From Macropodus opercularis (lineage: Eukaryota; Chordata; Actinopteri; Anabantiformes; Osphronemidae), in the NCBI GenBank assembly GCA_030770545.1, contig CM061091.1, positions 10,286,501-10,350,500 of the forward strand: a DNA stretch of 64,000 nt, given 5' to 3'. This document shows, in pieces, positions 13,655 through 23,736 of the stretch. A model generated the notes under the pieces. The model was not told the DNA's origin. It searched no databases and worked only from the letters and a program-made list of their open reading frames with translations. The position numbers were made by a program, and so were the translations under genes. Within the stretch, counting starts at the first letter, position 1. Every line of letters starts with the position of its first letter.

Positions 13655-14779
13655 TCAATAACTGTACTTATTGACCACTCGCATTTGTGGAGTCTGTGGT
13701 GAAAACCCATTGGGTTTAGGGGGCACATCTGGCTTTAGCGATGGGGTCCGTTTAAGCCCTGTGCGAGGGAGTGAGCCATGCCCACTGTAGCTGCTCTGCC
13801 GGGAGGACGGATGGGCTGAGTGTATGCCTGCCCCCATCACTCCGCCATGGGAGTCAAGTCTGGAGGGGGGTGTTGGGGGAATGTAACCCCCTCTGTTCAT
13901 ACTGTGTTGGCGAGACACAGACACCCCCATGGTTACCCCATTTGGTGAGGTTGATAAGGAGTGCCTATGAGAGGCACTCCGGTGGAGTTGGTACCCACCT
14001 CTTTGCCTCTCCAGGGTGCCGCCCATACTCAGACTGCCGGTTGGTGTGCTGGGAGTGCTAGACAATGGCACATCAACCCTCTTGGTGGGGCTGTGCCTCG
14101 GCAAAGAGGAAGAGGGAGAATACAGAGAAGCCTCACGGCTGGGCACCTTTGGAGGTAGTTCAGTCAGTTCCTCCATGGGCTCCAGGGTGAGCTGTGGCCT
14201 TGGGCGGGGCCCTGGCACCTCTTGAAGAATCGCCTTGGGATTGGCCACGGAGTCATTGAGGTGTTTTAAAAGATCATTTAGGGTATTTCTGGCATCCACG
14301 GACCTCTTCTGGTCTTTTCTACTTCCTTTAGAATCTGGGTTCTTTAGCTTCTTTTCAGACGAATGTGGCAGTGTATCATCTCCATCTTCAAGGTTAGGAT
14401 GCTCATGTGTGGCATTGGGCAGGACAACTGCACTAGGAATGTGGGAGTGTCCCAGGGCAGAATGAGGGTGGTGAGAGTTGGTGTTTGGAGGAGCAGGAGA
14501 AGAAGAAAGGAACTGAGGACTCTTGGCTGCTGAGTTGGACTCTTTATGAGCCCCACCAGCCTTCCCATGAGCCCTCTCCCACTGGTTTTTAATGGGTTGC
14601 AGTCCTTTCTGCTGAAGAACAGGAGTGGACTCGGGTGTAGGCAGGGCAGCCAACTCAGGGGGCTGACAGCCATCCCGCAGGATCATGGTCTTGGTGTCAC
14701 CATTGGGCGTATTCAGGTCTTTGCTGTTGCTCAGCAGATTAGTGTACAGCTTGGGAGAATCGATGTTGGCTTGGTACTC
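13655..14779 (-). CDS. sema6d: sema6d coding exon 19: cytoplasmic tail
   Basis: Residues 735-1108 plus stop. The acceptor (TTTAG) lies before EYQANIDSPK. The exon contains PPELAALPTPESTPVLQQK, a serine/histidine-rich stretch, RNTLNDLLKHLND, the PPKVP and PPTPP proline motifs and the SEMA6D-type C terminus ending NKYSY. By family analogy, such proline motifs bind SH3/EVH1 proteins such as Abl and Ena/VASP. This is the largest exon of the gene, as in other class 6 semaphorins. Confidence 0.93.
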   Translation of the reverse strand, partial: EYQANIDSPKLYTNLLSNSKDLNTPNGDTKTMILRDGCQPPELAALPTPESTPVLQQKGLQPIKNQWERAHGKAGGAHKESNSAAKSPQFLSSSPAPPNTNSHHPHSALGHSHIPSAVVLPNATHEHPNLEDGDDTLPHSSEKKLKNPDSKGSRKDQKRSVDARNTLNDLLKHLNDSVANPKAILQEVPGPRPRPQLTLEPMEELTELPPKVPSREASLYSPSSSLPRHSPTKRVDVPLSSTPSTPTGSLSMGGTLERQRGGYQLHRSASHRHSLSTSPNGVTMGVSVSRQHSMNRGGYIPPTPPSRLDSHGGVMGAGIHSAHPSSRQSSYSGHGSLPRTGLKRTPSLKPDVPPKPNGFSPQTPQMRVVNKYSY

Positions 14780-17700
14780 CTAAACATCGAAGGCAAGTAC
14801 GATTAGACATAGTTTCTCATTATGTAAATAAATTCTCTGCACAAAATACCTTTTTATGTAGCACCAAATCTAATTTTAGAACTATACCTTCACTGGGCTG
14901 TCAAAGAGACCGTTGAGCTTAACAAAGCTTCCAGTGGAGTCTGAGCAGGACGGTGCTGACTCTGCATCCTTGTGGACATTCCTTGGTTTACGGAGGAATG
15001 AGTCTCGGTAGCAGAAAACAACCAAACCAGCCAGGAGAGCACCAACGAGGAAAGCAGCAAACACGCAGGTAATGAGGATGTTCATGTGGACCATCTGGTT
15101 GGTCTCACCTGCCTGAATATCCCAAATACCTACAAATATTAAGGCACTGGTTAACATCTTGGTGAACAGAGTAAATGTGCTCAGTGAAGCACCCCCTCCC
15201 CCAGAACAGCAGAAATGTGCATGTTTGTATGGGATTATAACCATGCATGAGTTTCTGCTTTAACCTTCCCCCAATGCAATACCCACATCTGTTTTACCAC
15301 CTTTAACAGCATCAGCAATGCTATCAGCAGCAACACCCATAGCGTAACTTCCATCCACATTCCGTTAGAGGCTTTCGGTTGTGTTTAAATGGAAACGTGG
15401 GTTACTCTTGGCTAACACAGAGAGCCGAATTCACAGAAGAGCAACCAGGAAGAAATAAAAGCAGTGTTTGCTTTCCAGGTGATGCGATTGCTACAGCTCT
15501 ACTGGGAGTTTGTTAGTAACCACAGACACTGAAAGAGTTAGTCATCCACCGAGCTGCCAAAACAGGGATGTGGCAGAGCAGGTCCAGTCACTGATCTACA
15601 GCCAGGGTAAGCTGTTATTAAAGCTAGAGTTTAACCTATGCGGGCAGATATAAAGCTACCAAACCAAAGATTGAAAAACAGTGGAAGTGGAAGAACAGTG
15701 AGAGTGATGTTAAATGGTTATAAAGCAGTGAATATCATTTTAAAGGTGGAGAGAAAAATAAAGTAGTAGTAGACTTCAACGAATCTACTAATTAAACAAA
15801 AGGAAACAATGGTAATATGAACACGTTTCATGTATGGCAACATAAATTATGCATCAAATGTCTATTTGAGAAAGAAATGGACTAATAAAAATCTTCTATG
15901 TTACCTAGACAACTCTAAATGGCTGCCACAGTGTGCATAAGTAAGTTTGTGTGTGGCTTAGTGAGAGCTGTTGGCAGCTATCAGATAAGGCTTAGTGCAG
16001 CATGCTGGCTGCCTCCCTGCGGGCCTTACCCTCTTTGCCCCCTGGGATAGAGTCTAAAGATTTGGAGGTGGCTGGGTCATCCTGCTGCACAAAGCCTGAG
16101 CCGTAGAGCTCTGGACCAGGCCCAGAGCTGGGGCTCTGGGTGGGTATGAGTACAGGGGGGTGTATGGGCCCACTGGGCTGGACAGTGACTGGCGTTGATG
16201 AAAACTCCATGTCTGTGGTGACAAACAAATTGTTAATAAAATGTGCATATGTGGTAAAGCACATGGTTATCATCCCCGTTAGCAAGCATGACTTTTTACT
16301 TCCACATACTAAAATGTGTGGAAGTAAAATTACCATATCATGGTTAAACTTGAGCAAACCTCATACAAGTACATTTCAAGTATATTTTTGTTTAGACAAT
16401 TTGGAAGGGAAAAAAAGAGGATACAGAGCAAAGAGGACTTGGTACACAACAAGTAAGGATGCCAGAGTCTGGAGTGTGGGCATGCAAGAACAAGGAAGAA
16501 CATGAGGCAATGGGTGAAAAGAGTGAGTGAATCAGTGCTGAGAGAGCACCGTTGTTGCCTGGTGCATTTGCTGTTTGTGACGATGAAAATGAAGAAGGCA
16601 TTCAGGTGGACTTTAATAAAACATGAATGGTGGCAGTGGTGGAAAGACAGGGCTAAAGATGCTGAACTCAAGGAAGGAAACCATTTGAGTAAAAGATCAA
16701 ACTAACCAGAGGTAGGGTCGCCAAATGATTTGTAATCTGGCGCTGAAGTAGTGCCCAAAAATGCTAAAGGAATTAAAAGGACAAGAAATCAGCATAAAGG
16801 AATTCAGAAAGAAAGGCTAAAAAAATAAAATAAAAATCTCTAAGAGACACCAAGAGTGCAGTTCAGGTAGTTTACAATACAGATAAATAGCACTCGCTAG
16901 AAGTGTCCTTGTCTCACTGGACTGACTGGAGGCCCTCTGGTTTGGATCAATACTGAGGTTCAGCCCGGGTCATGTTCAGTGGGTACAAATGAAGGGATGA
17001 AGGCTTTAAAGTAAAATCGGAAAAGGCACATTTTCTGGCCATCGGACATCTTAAGACCTCAACTATTTGCACTATCTGAACATGATCCTTTATTGTACAT
17101 GTCCATGTTGCTGCCTTGCAGGCGGCTTTAGTTACAGGTGGCCATGTACTGTATGCAGATGTGTGTGTTAATACTGCACATAGACTTATGTAGTGACAAG
17201 TTACTGGAGTGGTTACTGGTGTGAGTGTACAGGCTCATGGTGTGTTTGGAGATGGGTTTATATTCCATTTGCATATGTGTGAGTATTGTTGTGTGTAAGT
17301 GTAGGTGTCAGGTAAGTTAGGTAAATGGCATAGCATGGAGATGAGATTCGTACCGTGACAGTCTCCCAAGTGGGCAGTGTTTCCTAATTCAACATCCTGT
17401 TCATATCCACTCCTGGAAAAAAAACAACATCAAAAAGTAGTAAAAAAAAACCCCAAATCTTGTCTCTAATATTTAAATTTTGCATTGCTGCTGGGTCCAA
17501 AACTCACAAAACACCAGGCTGTATCCTCTCACAAGCTCCATGAGGCTTCCAGCCACAGTAAGGATCCCTTGATGCAATGCAGGACCTGGTGACAAACACA
17601 CACCTGGCATTAGAACAATGGGTTTAATCATTTTATTGAGTGCACTACAATTATGTGTGACTAACTGAACATTAACCTGAATACATAAGGCGCTACTGTT

Positions 17701-20700
17701 ATCATGCCCTTTATGACGACAACAACAAGTGCAAAACACAACAATAAATCTATGACTGACCATGTTGAGCACGTTTAACCCTGTACCTGTACACTGGCAC
17801 TTACTTGTGGCAGGAAGAGTGTCTTTCACAGCGACTCAGGGGAATACGAATGACACAGCTCGAGAAGGCAACATACAGGCTGTGCATGTCCTTGTCCACG
17901 TGTAGTGAAAGGACACGCTTGTCATCCTCACGGTTAGACAGACACCTGGAAATAAAAGAAACCTGATCAGGGGTTTATCAGATACGTCTCAGTTGATTTC
18001 ATCACTTATTAGATGGAGAAGGCCCATGTATCTTGTCGTTTAACAGGATTTTAACCTCTGACACATTGCAAGATGTGAGCTGGCCTTCAAAAATAGGTAA
18101 AAAAAGAAAATTAACACACACACACACACACAGAGGAGACAGACTCTGCCATTTGTGTCAGGAAACTTGGCTTTTGATGAATCCTCAGACAGAATGGGAA
18201 CAGAATCAGAGAAAGAGAAAAGTGTGTGTATCCTTACTTAGCCCTGTTGAAGACGTCTATCTCCTCCAGCAGCACGCTGTCATTTAGGGACACAAAGGAG
18301 GTCTTGGCCAGCACCTTGAGGACAACCCCTGACTCAGCCCCGATGTACACCACTGTGTAGTTCTTTTGGGGTCCTGCCTCGTTGTCCACAGCCAGCGCTG
18401 TCAGCCTGTACCTTCACACGGGCCAAAGAGGCATGTTTTACTAACAGCAGGGACGTGGGGGGGGGGAGGTTTACACTGCTGGTCATTTAAATGCACTTTA
18501 AAGTCACCTTGATGCTGTCGCTAAACCTAAAGCATTCTTCTTCTACTGCACTGCCATCACATTTTGTGTCCTCTAATGCCAGTTAAACATTATGTACTGC
18601 GTGGTTAATTGATAAGCAATTATGTATTCTCAGGTCCCATAATCATGACCAGAAGTTTGGCTGTGATCTTAATTTTGTAAAACATTTACACTGACTTTGG
18701 CAAAAGTCTTCGTTTTTCATATATTCCTCTTAACTAAATGTTTTACTATAATAGCATTAACGTCAGCAAAGATCCAGTGTGTTGTAATTTACCGGACGCG
18801 TGTCTTGGTGAACCAAGGTTCATCCCCGATGGAGGGTACAGCTGTGTCCATGAGGGGGTGGGACTTGATGAACTGCAGTGTGTCGTCCGGGAACTCGATA
18901 GAGCTCTTAAAGGATGCAGCTGGTCCATGACCTGCACAGCACCCAGGTCTGTGGATGGAAGGTGCATACGCCAAGAGGGCAAAAGGTCAAAGATCAACCT
19001 ATACGGTCACACACTAGGGAGCAATAATAATAATAATAATATAATAATATGTACTGAAATGGTTGCAGAGTGCAGTGAGAGGAGCAGGTGCTTATTATGA
19101 TCACAAAAAGGCCTCAGCTGGAAACATAAAATATAAATATGCCTGCTTACCCCCCATTAATGACATAATGAAATGCTACCTGGACTTTGTGTTTTGAACA
19201 CAGGGCAGGGCTACAGATATACGTCTGTACTGTAAACAGGTTAAATATGCAACACATGCAATCTAATTATGCTAAATTAATAATTTAATCATCAGCAGAT
19301 GGTGAACGTGTGTGCTGGGTCAATGTTAATAACCTGGTCCCTTTAATAGCGGAAAAGATTTGATTTCAGTGGGTTTAATATGGACAAAGACAGGTTAAGA
19401 AAAGGGGAAACTGACAGGTGGTATGCAGCAACAGCTGCTTATGCACAAACCAGTTTCTATTTTGGTGTTTTCTCTTACTTCTTTAGTTTTATATTTTAAA
19501 AAAATTTGAATTAGTGTGTTAAGTCCTTACCGAGGTTTGGGCAGTTTCTCGTCAGGAAAAGAAGTCCACACGGAGTCAGGAGTCTTCTGCTCTTTGAAAC
19601 GTCCCCAGAACACTTTCTCTATGTCGGCCATAGAGAATGCGCACACTGCTGAGCCTGGGATACTGTGGAGAAGCATGACCAAGTAACGTCTATATCTGCC
19701 TTTCTAATTTCTTATTTCTGTCTTTATTCTGCAACTAACAGCAACCACTGCTCACCTGTTCATCTGCGTGGTGAACACGCCCACCACTGAGGTGACCCCG
19801 TTAATGTCGATGATGTCAGTGATGGACTGCAGAACATCAAAGTAGAAGAACGATTCCCCTGGTACGGAGCAATTCAGCCTTGCCTTCACGAAAGACGTCC
19901 AGTGCTTCTCCAGAACCCGCTGCGACCCGCCAACGTCATTCTTGCAGATGCGCGCCACGCGAGAATACACAACCTACGAGGAGAAGAGAGTTTTAGAGAG
20001 GACAGAAATGGGTGAAAGAGGCAGGGCAGCTGGGTTAACGTCACTAAAACGCTTGAACACACTGAATAATGCATCTCTTCATCCTGTAGCAACGTGGAAC
20101 TAACAACTTAAAAAAAAATACAAACTCTCCTTTTTGACTGTGTGTATTGACATTGGACCCTCTCACTGGAGCAAACCTCTAAAAAAAGCGCACATCCATT
20201 TCCCTGGGCTGGCCTGATGCTGCAGCGTCTTAATGTGTGTTTGATTGCATGTATTACCGAGGCTTAGAGTATAAATGAAGTGTGTGAAGCAGTTGGCTTA
20301 GACAGTTTTAATAATTTAGCAGTGCAAACCTTCATCAGAGGCCAGGTGTCACCCCAGCATTAGTACGGTTGAAATATTTATTAGCTGGTGGCTGATGGAG
20401 GATGCTGGCTTCCTGTGTCTTGGCCAGAACAGCTCAGGGATGAGGCATGGTCAAATCTGAAGTTGGCTTCAAATGCGGAACATCCTAATGCCCTGTGCAT
20501 GTGTGTATCATAGGGAGAAGCAGAGGAAAGCCATGCAATCTCCGGGATACAAATCCTCTCACTGTGTAATGGTTTTACATTAGTAGAACATTCCCAGCAA
20601 ACACGAGCTGCTGAAATTTCTTGTGTATTCTAATGTGATGTACTGTCATCGCCTGAATGAGCCCCATTACGTCTGGGGCCATTTGTGACAGAAATGCGCG

Positions 20701-22880
20701 CACTGAGGGAGGTGTAAACCGTTTTTTTTAAAAGGCCTGCATCCAATGTCTGTGTGGAATATGTTATAAACGGCGGGTGCAACTGTCTTACCTTGCCCAG
20801 ATTGCTGTGCTCCACTGCAATCTCCCGATAGAAGAAGTACACATAATTCCCGTACTCTGCTGCGTGCAGGAAATGAGGTTCTGAGGGAGACACAGAGGCA
20901 GAGAGTTGAAGAGTATTTCTGCATCGTCACCACCACTGTGCATGTTGAATATTTCAGGGATTTGGAACAAGGTTGTATATGACTAGGGGGTGACCTAGAT
21001 TGCCTGGGAGCGAACGGGCCATATCCCTATGGAACTGAAAGCAGGAGAGCTCTCTATCACTCCAAAAAACAGCTCTGACAGCCACATACGCACTGTCGTC
21101 ATGCAAAGGTACCACGGGCATGTAGCTAGGTGGCAGGCAGTTGCACATGCCTCCAGGGAATCAAGTGAGATAGAAGTTTGAGAATGATGAAGAGGCATTC
21201 ACTTACCTTTAAGCCATTTGGAGTCGTATTTGATAGTCCTCAAGGCTGATCCATCACCCATACTACGATATATGACAGAGTCGCTGGCCTGGAAGTCAGC
21301 TACAGTTGCAGAATACAACTTCCCCTCTAAAAAACAGCACAATGACCAAAAACTGAGACACACTGCTTTTCAATGATTTGTTGTTCTTCTTTGTCTTTTA
21401 TAAAGCTTAATTGGTGAGTTGTTAGCGCTGCAGGCACAGTTTTACTGTTACAAAGACACAGAGGTGATAATGAGGGCATAAGTAGGAGCACATTAGTTTT
21501 TTTTTGTTTTTTTGTCTTCCACGAGATTAACTGTGTGAGTGGGCGGGTGTGTGTTTGACCCCTACCAGCAAAAAGGGCAACGTTGGTTTGCTTGGAGTCA
21601 AATGGGCAACGTGCCAGGCCATTGATCTCCTCCCCATCTAACTCTAGGTTATCCAGCTGAAGGGAACACAGCAATCACCCACACATTATAGAAGGTTTGC
21701 CAGGGACAACGCAGAAACAAGCACACATAGAAACACCAGCATGTACAATCAACTCATTCGAATTAATAAATAAGAATTTAAATAAAGTTAGCCAAATTAC
21801 TTATGAAAATGAATGCAATATTTTGTGCAAGCTCCACAGAGGGTCCTGGCACTGGATACTGACCCTGTAGTATCTGCACATGGGGTTGAAGCCATTGGTA
21901 CCACAGATGAATACAAGGTCATCGTTTCTGGAAACCAGGACTTTGATGAAGTTGTGGCACTCGTCCTAAAAACAGACAAACAAAGCCCAGTTTTAATCTG
22001 TGTAGTGGTCACGTGGTGGAAACTAAAACACATAAAAGTAGTTTTTTTTTAATACGTACTCTGTGTTTTCCCTTGACAGCACACATCTCTCTGTCCGCTT
22101 GGCCCGATCGCCATGTTAGTTTCTGTGAAAAATTAACACGGAACATTAGACGCACGCAAACGCGCACACAGTCCTTGCTTTTCCACTCTCTCATTTTACA
22201 ACCTCTCCAATTTGAGATTAAACACTCTGCGTTTTCTATGGAGCCCTTTTTTACTAGTTGCTGATTGAGAGAGCAGCTTGAGGCAAGAATCTTACCCGGT
22301 AAGGAATGATCTCATTTCTGTAGGATTCTCTGAGGCTGACAAGGTACACCTGATCTCTGTGGACAAACAATGAGAAAACACAAAGCACTGAACGATAATA
22401 GAGTTAAATAAAGTATGATGGCTCATCATTTCGTGAGCTATAAAAATATGAATAAAACCATACCAATTTGGATTCATTATGATTCTTTGATTCTTTTTTT
22501 GATCATTTTACATCTCTTTAGATGTATTTAAAGCCTGCACTAGAAGGATCCACCTGACAACAATGATACATGTGGTGGTGATTACAGGGGCTTCAGAGGT
22601 GGGAGTTTTATACTTTAGATGCTGAGGTGATTTCCTGCTTTAGTGTTAGTGCTGGCAGTGAGATTAATCCCAGGGCCCATAAATACAAGAAAGAAAAAAA
22701 AAACATGTAAAGATGCCAAGAAATTCCGGACAGAGCGTCAAGCTGGGATGATAGACGCCTTTCTTGGATCAATAGTAGCCATATACATCAGATGCAAGCC
22801 TGGAAGCCACAGCTCCAATAACACTAAGAGCTTTCCGTCCTTACGCCAATGTTTACCTGCCATGGAGTGACTTGTGGGTG

Positions 22881-22919
<39 letters not shown>

Positions 22920-23688
22920 GGGGTGCGTTGAGCCTACCTGCCAGCGATGAACAGAGTGTCCTGTATCTTCGTCATCAGCTGAAAGTCAAGGCGATGCTGT
23001 GATTCGTTGCCAGAGGGCCTGCCTCTGAACACTGGGTATCTCCGTGAAACTGTAAGAACATCACACACACACACGCTCTTAACGGGGAAATTAGTCACTG
23101 GTGTTTTGCTACATTTAACTGTACTGATGAGACAAGCCGCATATGCGCTTCATATAAATACACCCTACTATTAAGGTAATGTTACGGCACAAATATGCTA
23201 CAGTATGTATAGTTTATATAATTATGTGCTACTGTGCTGTGTTTGTGCGTTAGATAATGGCTGCTTGTGTCAGCACGGCTTCTTCCAGCACATCACACAG
23301 ATGAAAATACGATCCACTTAAAGCCTACAACTGGCCAGAGATCAGATTGATTTTTATTACCATGGATATGGCATGCTAGAGTCTGAACTGCTGAGACAAG
23401 TAGAAGAATGGGCTGTTGGTGTTTGTCTTTATTCTTCGTATGACGCCAAACAACAAAGCTACTGGACTGAGGAAAAGTACCTATAAATGAGAGTTGTCGG
23501 CTTTTTCAGTGAATTGTAATTTCCTCTTCGCTTCTGTCGAGTTAATTTGCGTGCATGTACTCACAGTGTGCGTCAACGACATCGAAGGGTACAATATCCT
23601 CAGGGAAGCTGACTGCGAGGAGAGTGCGTGATGCTGTCAGCAACAGCAGCAGCAGCTCACTGAGCAGAAGCACAGCTCTCTGGCCCAT
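13655..23688 (-). CDS. sema6d: Semaphorin 6D (19 coding exons)
   Basis: A class 6 transmembrane semaphorin: a cell-surface guidance ligand, and in some settings receptor, whose family partners are plexin-A proteins. It acts in axon guidance and in heart and immune development. Nineteen exons with GT/AG ends and matching phases join to 3,327 nt, 1,108 residues. Domains in order: hydrophobic signal peptide (about 1-30), sema domain (about 50-515), PSI domain (about 519-560, CIASRDPYCGW), serine/proline-rich linker (575-655), membrane helix (about 670-694) and a 414-residue cytoplasmic tail. The tail carries RNTLNDLLKHLND, PPKVPSREASLYSP, SPTKRVDVP and KRTPSLKPDVPPKP and ends NKYSY. These tail motifs match vertebrate SEMA6D; SEMA6A has a different C terminus. 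No stop, frameshift or missing exon was seen, so the gene looks functional. The ATG at 23,688 has a strong Kozak context (G at -3 and +4). Exons are listed below. Confidence 0.93.
14888..15129 (-). CDS. sema6d: sema6d coding exon 18: membrane helix
   Basis: Residues 654-734. GIWDIQAGETNQMVHM leads into a membrane helix of about 25 residues (ILITCVFAAFLVGALLAGLV), then a basic stop-transfer segment (CYRDSFLRKPR) and KLNGLFDSPVK. Acceptor TTTGTAG, donor AAG|GTATAG. It joins in frame to exon 19 at a codon boundary. Confidence 0.93.
16030..16212 (-). CDS. sema6d: sema6d coding exon 17: juxtamembrane linker
   Basis: Residues 593-654: DMEFSSTPVTVQPSG and further proline/serine-rich sequence, then FVQQDDPATSKSLDSIPGGK. 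The DMEF start and the QDDP motif match the SEMA6D stalk between PSI domain and membrane. Acceptor CACAG, donor GAGG|GTAAGG. The exon is 183 nt with phase 1 at both ends, so skipping it would keep the frame. Confidence 0.9.
16707..16763 (-). CDS. sema6d: sema6d coding exon 16: 57-nt cassette exon
   Basis: Residues 574-593. CAGless polypyrimidine acceptor ATTCCTTTAG, donor TCTG|GTTAG. It encodes AFLGTTSAPDYKSFGDPTS, close to the SEMA6D stalk motif TTPDYK..GGPTS. The exon is 57 nt with phase 1 at both ends, so it can be included or skipped without a frameshift. Vertebrate SEMA6D isoforms differ in this stalk region. Splicing status here is inferred. Confidence 0.83.
17354..17412 (-). CDS. sema6d: sema6d coding exon 15: post-PSI segment
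   Basis: Residues 554-574: SGYEQDVELGNTAHLGDCH. The GYEQD...GNTAHLGDCH motif is diagnostic of SEMA6D. Acceptor TTTCCAG, donor CACG|GTACG. The TTG codon is split across the upstream junction. Confidence 0.92.
17508..17585 (-). CDS. sema6d: sema6d coding exon 14: PSI domain
   Basis: Residues 528-554: SCIASRDPYCGWKPHGAC, the cysteine-rich plexin-semaphorin-integrin (PSI) core, followed by ERIQPGVL. Acceptor TCACCAG, donor GTTTT|GTGAG. Confidence 0.93.
17805..17945 (-). CDS. sema6d: sema6d coding exon 13: end of sema domain
   Basis: Residues 481-528, from CLSNREDDKRVLSLHVDKD through LYVAFSSCVIRIPLSRCERH to the first PSI cysteines. This is the last blade of the sema propeller leading into PSI. 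Acceptor TTTCCAG, donor CACAA|GTAAG. Confidence 0.93.
18114..18132. repeat. CA microsatellite in sema6d intron
   Basis: About nine CA units within the intron between coding exons 12 and 13. Confidence 0.85.
18238..18411 (-). CDS. sema6d: sema6d coding exon 12: sema domain
   Basis: Residues 423-481: YRLTALAVDNEAGPQKNYTV, VVLKVLAKTSF and SLNDSVLLEEIDVFNRAK. It contains two potential N-glycosylation sequons (NYT and NDS). Acceptor GTGAAG, donor GCTAA|GTAAGG. Confidence 0.93.
18793..18948 (-). CDS. sema6d: sema6d coding exon 11: sema domain
   Basis: Residues 371-423: PGCCAGHG, FPDDTLQFIKSHPLMD, AVPSIGDEPWFTKTRVR. FIKSHPLMD and PWFTKTRV are conserved semaphorin motifs. Acceptor CCACAG, donor GTCCG|GTAAAT. 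Confidence 0.93.
19023..19050. repeat. AAT trinucleotide repeat in sema6d intron
   Basis: AAT/TAA units with one ATA interruption, in the intron between coding exons 10 and 11. Confidence 0.85.
19531..19662 (-). CDS. sema6d: sema6d coding exon 10: sema domain
   Basis: Residues 327-371: IPGSAVCAFSMADIEKVF, GRFKEQKTPDSVW, FPDEKLPKPR. SAVCAFSM.DIE..F is a hallmark of the semaphorin propeller. Acceptor CTCCACAG, donor CCTCG|GTAAGG. Confidence 0.93.
19756..19973 (-). CDS. sema6d: sema6d coding exon 9: sema domain
   Basis: Residues 255-327: VVYSRVARICKNDVGGSQRV, LEKHWTSFVKARLNCSVPG, FFYFDVLQSITDI, GVFTTQMN. RVARICKND.GG and WTSF.KARLNCS are among the most conserved semaphorin motifs. Acceptor TCGTAG, donor AACAG|GTGAGC. 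Confidence 0.94.
20792..20880 (-). CDS. sema6d: sema6d coding exon 8: sema domain
   Basis: Residues 225-254: EPHFLHAAEYGNYVYFFYRE, IAVEHSNLGK. Acceptor CCCTCAG, donor AAG|GTAAG. It joins at a codon boundary to exon 9. Confidence 0.93.
21207..21326 (-). CDS. sema6d: sema6d coding exon 7: sema domain
   Basis: Residues 185-225: GKLYSATVADFQASDSVIYR, SMGDGSALRTIKYDSKWLK. Acceptor TTTTTTAG, donor AAAG|GTAAG. Confidence 0.93.
21566..21656 (-). CDS. sema6d: sema6d coding exon 6: sema domain
   Basis: Residues 155-185: LDNLELDGEEINGLARCPFD, SKQTNVALFA. G.ARCPFD..Q.NVALFA is a class 6 motif. Acceptor CCTTCAG, donor GCTG|GTAGG. Confidence 0.93.
21864..21965 (-). CDS. sema6d: sema6d coding exon 5: sema domain
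   Basis: Residues 121-154: DECHNFIKVLVSRNDDLVFI, CGTNGFNPMCRYYR. EC.NFIKV and CGTN.FNP.C are core semaphorin motifs carrying disulphide cysteines. Acceptor TTTTTAG, donor AGG|GTCAG. Both ends are in phase 0. Confidence 0.94.
22060..22122 (-). CDS. sema6d: sema6d coding exon 4: sema domain
   Basis: Residues 100-120: KLTWRSGQADREMCAVKGKH, then R. W.S...D...C..KGK is a conserved semaphorin motif. Acceptor TTTCACAG, donor AGA|GTACGT. Both ends are in phase 0. Confidence 0.93.
22296..22356 (-). CDS. sema6d: sema6d coding exon 3: sema domain
   Basis: Residues 79-99: DQVYLVSLRESYRNEIIPYR after a split arginine codon. It completes the GRDQVY motif that opens the first propeller blade. Acceptor TCCACAG, donor CGG|GTAAG. 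Confidence 0.92.
22883..22919. repeat. GT microsatellite beside sema6d coding exon 2
   Basis: About 18 GT units (CA on the transcribed strand), beginning about 20 bases downstream of the donor of coding exon 2. Intronic CA repeats this near a donor can influence splicing in other genes. An effect here is conjecture. Confidence 0.9.
22938..23049 (-). CDS. sema6d: sema6d coding exon 2: start of sema domain
   Basis: Residues 42-79: SRRYPVFRGRPSGNESQHRL, DFQLMTKIQDTLFIAG. YPVFRGRPSGNESQHRLDFQ closely follows SEMA6 proteins and contains a glycosylation sequon (NES). Acceptor CTTACAG, donor GGCAG|GTAGGC. Confidence 0.93.
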
Positions 23689-23736
23689 GGCTGCTCACAG
23701 ACGACACTTCCTGTTTCACACTAGTGGAGATGTTAC
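23565..23736 (-). CDS. sema6d: sema6d exon with start codon and signal peptide
   Basis: The coding part is 23,565-23,688, residues 1-41. MGQRAVLLLSELLLLLLTAS is a classic signal peptide with a leucine core, followed by RTLLA and then VSFPEDIVPFDVVDAH of the mature protein. Bases 23,689-23,736 are 5' untranslated and are bounded by a good acceptor (GTTTCCAG), so at least one further upstream non-coding exon must exist. Start context is GCAGCCATGG. Donor CACT|GTGAG. Confidence 0.9.

Noticed and set aside
15250..15380. Open minus-strand stretch (VDGSYAMGVAADSIADAV) as an extra sema6d exon
   Set aside because: No convincing acceptor lies upstream and the phases do not fit between coding exons 17 and 18, which already join perfectly.
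16330..16671. Minus-strand 113-codon ORF in a sema6d intron
   Set aside because: It lies wholly within the intron between coding exons 16 and 17, has no semaphorin similarity, and the flanking exons join without it.
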